A DNA stretch of 6,759 nt, taken from the NCBI GenBank assembly GCA_031404455.1, contig JANNHP010000155.1:1-6759 (forward strand). The letters run 5' to 3'. A model generated the notes under the pieces. That model was not told the DNA's origin and did no database searches. It saw nothing but the letters and a program-made list of their open reading frames with translations. Position 1 is the first letter of the stretch. Each line of letters starts with the position of its first letter. The stretch comes from JANNHP01 sp031404455. Its GTDB lineage: Bacteria; Planctomycetota; JAJSAM01; JAJVHW01. Both the position numbers and the translations under genes were made by a program. This document shows, piece by piece, positions 6,280-6,759 of this stretch.

Positions 6280-6285
6280 CTCCTC
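6280..6285 (-). promoter_or_regulatory. Ribosome binding site of the YdjY-domain gene
   Basis: GAGGAG on the minus strand stands 9 bases before the ATG at 6270 and fixes that start. It is the clearest Shine-Dalgarno in the window. The 63-base gap to the gene upstream shows no strong hairpin, so the two may share a transcript. Confidence 0.6.
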
Positions 6286-6333
6286 GGGGGACCTGCCGTC
6301 CCATTCAAACGCAGGTTGCCCGTTCCGGGATCG

Positions 6334-6759
6334 TCAGTTCGCGGGGACGGCGAGGACGCGGACCGTTCCCTTCTCGAAGACGACGCGCCAGGGGGGCGCC
6401 GCGGGGACCGAGGCGTCGGCGACCGCGAACGAGGCTCGCCGGGCACGGGCGAGGGCGATCCAGGCGCCCGGATCGGCGGAAGCGCAGACGCGCGCCGACT
6501 CCGCGAAGTCGCGGTACCAGTCCATCCCCGCGGCGCCGAGGAACGACAACGCGGCGCCGCCCTCCTTCCGGGTGACGGCCACGCCGCGCCGCGCGTACAC
6601 GCGGAACGGGCCCCAGTGCTCCGGCGGGACGAGGAAGAGGGCGCCGGGCGGCGTCTCGTCCTTCGCGAAGCGGCAGACGGCGAGGAAGGCGTCTCGGTCG
6701 CGGCCGAACGTCGGATCGCTCGTCCCCGGCCTCGGGACGAGGTCCGCGGGCGGCGGCGG
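6334..6759 (-). CDS. C-terminal 141 residues of a probable large membrane protein (DUF6798-like tail), cut by the window end
   Basis: The frame is open from the last base of the window to the TGA at 6334-6336. The GTG at 6600 is internal and should not be taken as the start, because 53 upstream codons continue with sensible protein sequence. The visible part is soluble. The stretch FLAVCRFAKDETPPGALF, followed by VPPEHWGPFRVYARRGVAV (about residues 26-62 of the fragment), resembles the extracytoplasmic tail of polytopic proteins annotated with DUF6798. There a segment like 'W-I-x-x-N-T-P-x-x-A-x-F-L-x-P-P' is followed by an FR...RxxV motif. The chain ends in a strand-rich WRVVFEKGTVRVLAVPAN. 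If the assignment holds, many membrane helices lie outside the window. This is family resemblance from memory and moderately uncertain; the open frame itself is secure. Confidence 0.65.
   Translation of the reverse strand, partial: PPPPADLVPRPGTSDPTFGRDRDAFLAVCRFAKDETPPGALFLVPPEHWGPFRVYARRGVAVTRKEGGAALSFLGAAGMDWYRDFAESARVCASADPGAWIALARARRASFAVADASVPAAPPWRVVFEKGTVRVLAVPAN

Noticed and set aside
6334..6600. Complete 88-residue gene starting at the GTG at 6600
   Set aside because: The frame continues open to the window edge with plausible protein sequence, and no ribosome site marks 6600. It is the tail of a larger gene.

Overview
This is a very GC-rich window (roughly 70% G+C by eye). It holds five protein genes, two of them cut by the window edges, and two unusual palindromic intergenic structures. 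The gene types suggest an uncultured GC-rich Gram-negative-type bacterium, perhaps in or near the Planctomycetota. The pointers are a YdjY-domain protein, a bacterial inositol-3-phosphate synthase, a membrane protein resembling the DUF6798 group, and palindromic repeats of a kind I associate with environmental genomes. That placement is inference; no rRNA or other marker is present.

Layout. (1) 1-1140, minus: the N-terminal 380 codons of amidophosphoribosyltransferase (purF), cut at the window start inside the PRPP-binding loop. (2) 1227-2606, plus, divergent from purF: a SAM-dependent methyltransferase continuous with a second, unrecognised C-terminal domain. (3) 2607-2821: the gap between convergent genes, holding two near-identical palindromes in inverted orientation. 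(4) 2822-4054, minus: inositol-3-phosphate synthase with a GTG start. (5) 4059-4297: an imperfect foldback element of 239 bp with 30-bp terminal inverted repeats, filling the whole gap between ino1 and its upstream neighbour. (6) 4272-5261, minus: a three-helix membrane protein of unknown function. (7) 5245-6270, minus: a membrane-anchored coiled-coil protein with a YdjY domain, overlapping gene 6 by 17 nt. (8) 6334-6759, minus: the C-terminal 141 residues of a probable large membrane protein, cut by the window end.

How it fits together. Genes 8, 7, 6 and ino1 lie on one strand in that order. Genes 7 and 6 are surely translationally coupled, while ino1 is separated from them by the foldback element. 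purF supplies the first committed step of purine synthesis. ino1 makes the precursor of inositol lipids or compatible solutes. The YdjY and three-helix proteins are envelope proteins with no known reaction. No single pathway links all the genes.

The best candidates for something undescribed are the foldback element between gene 6 and ino1 and the methyltransferase with its extra domain. I see no defence system, CRISPR array, transposase, tRNA or rRNA.
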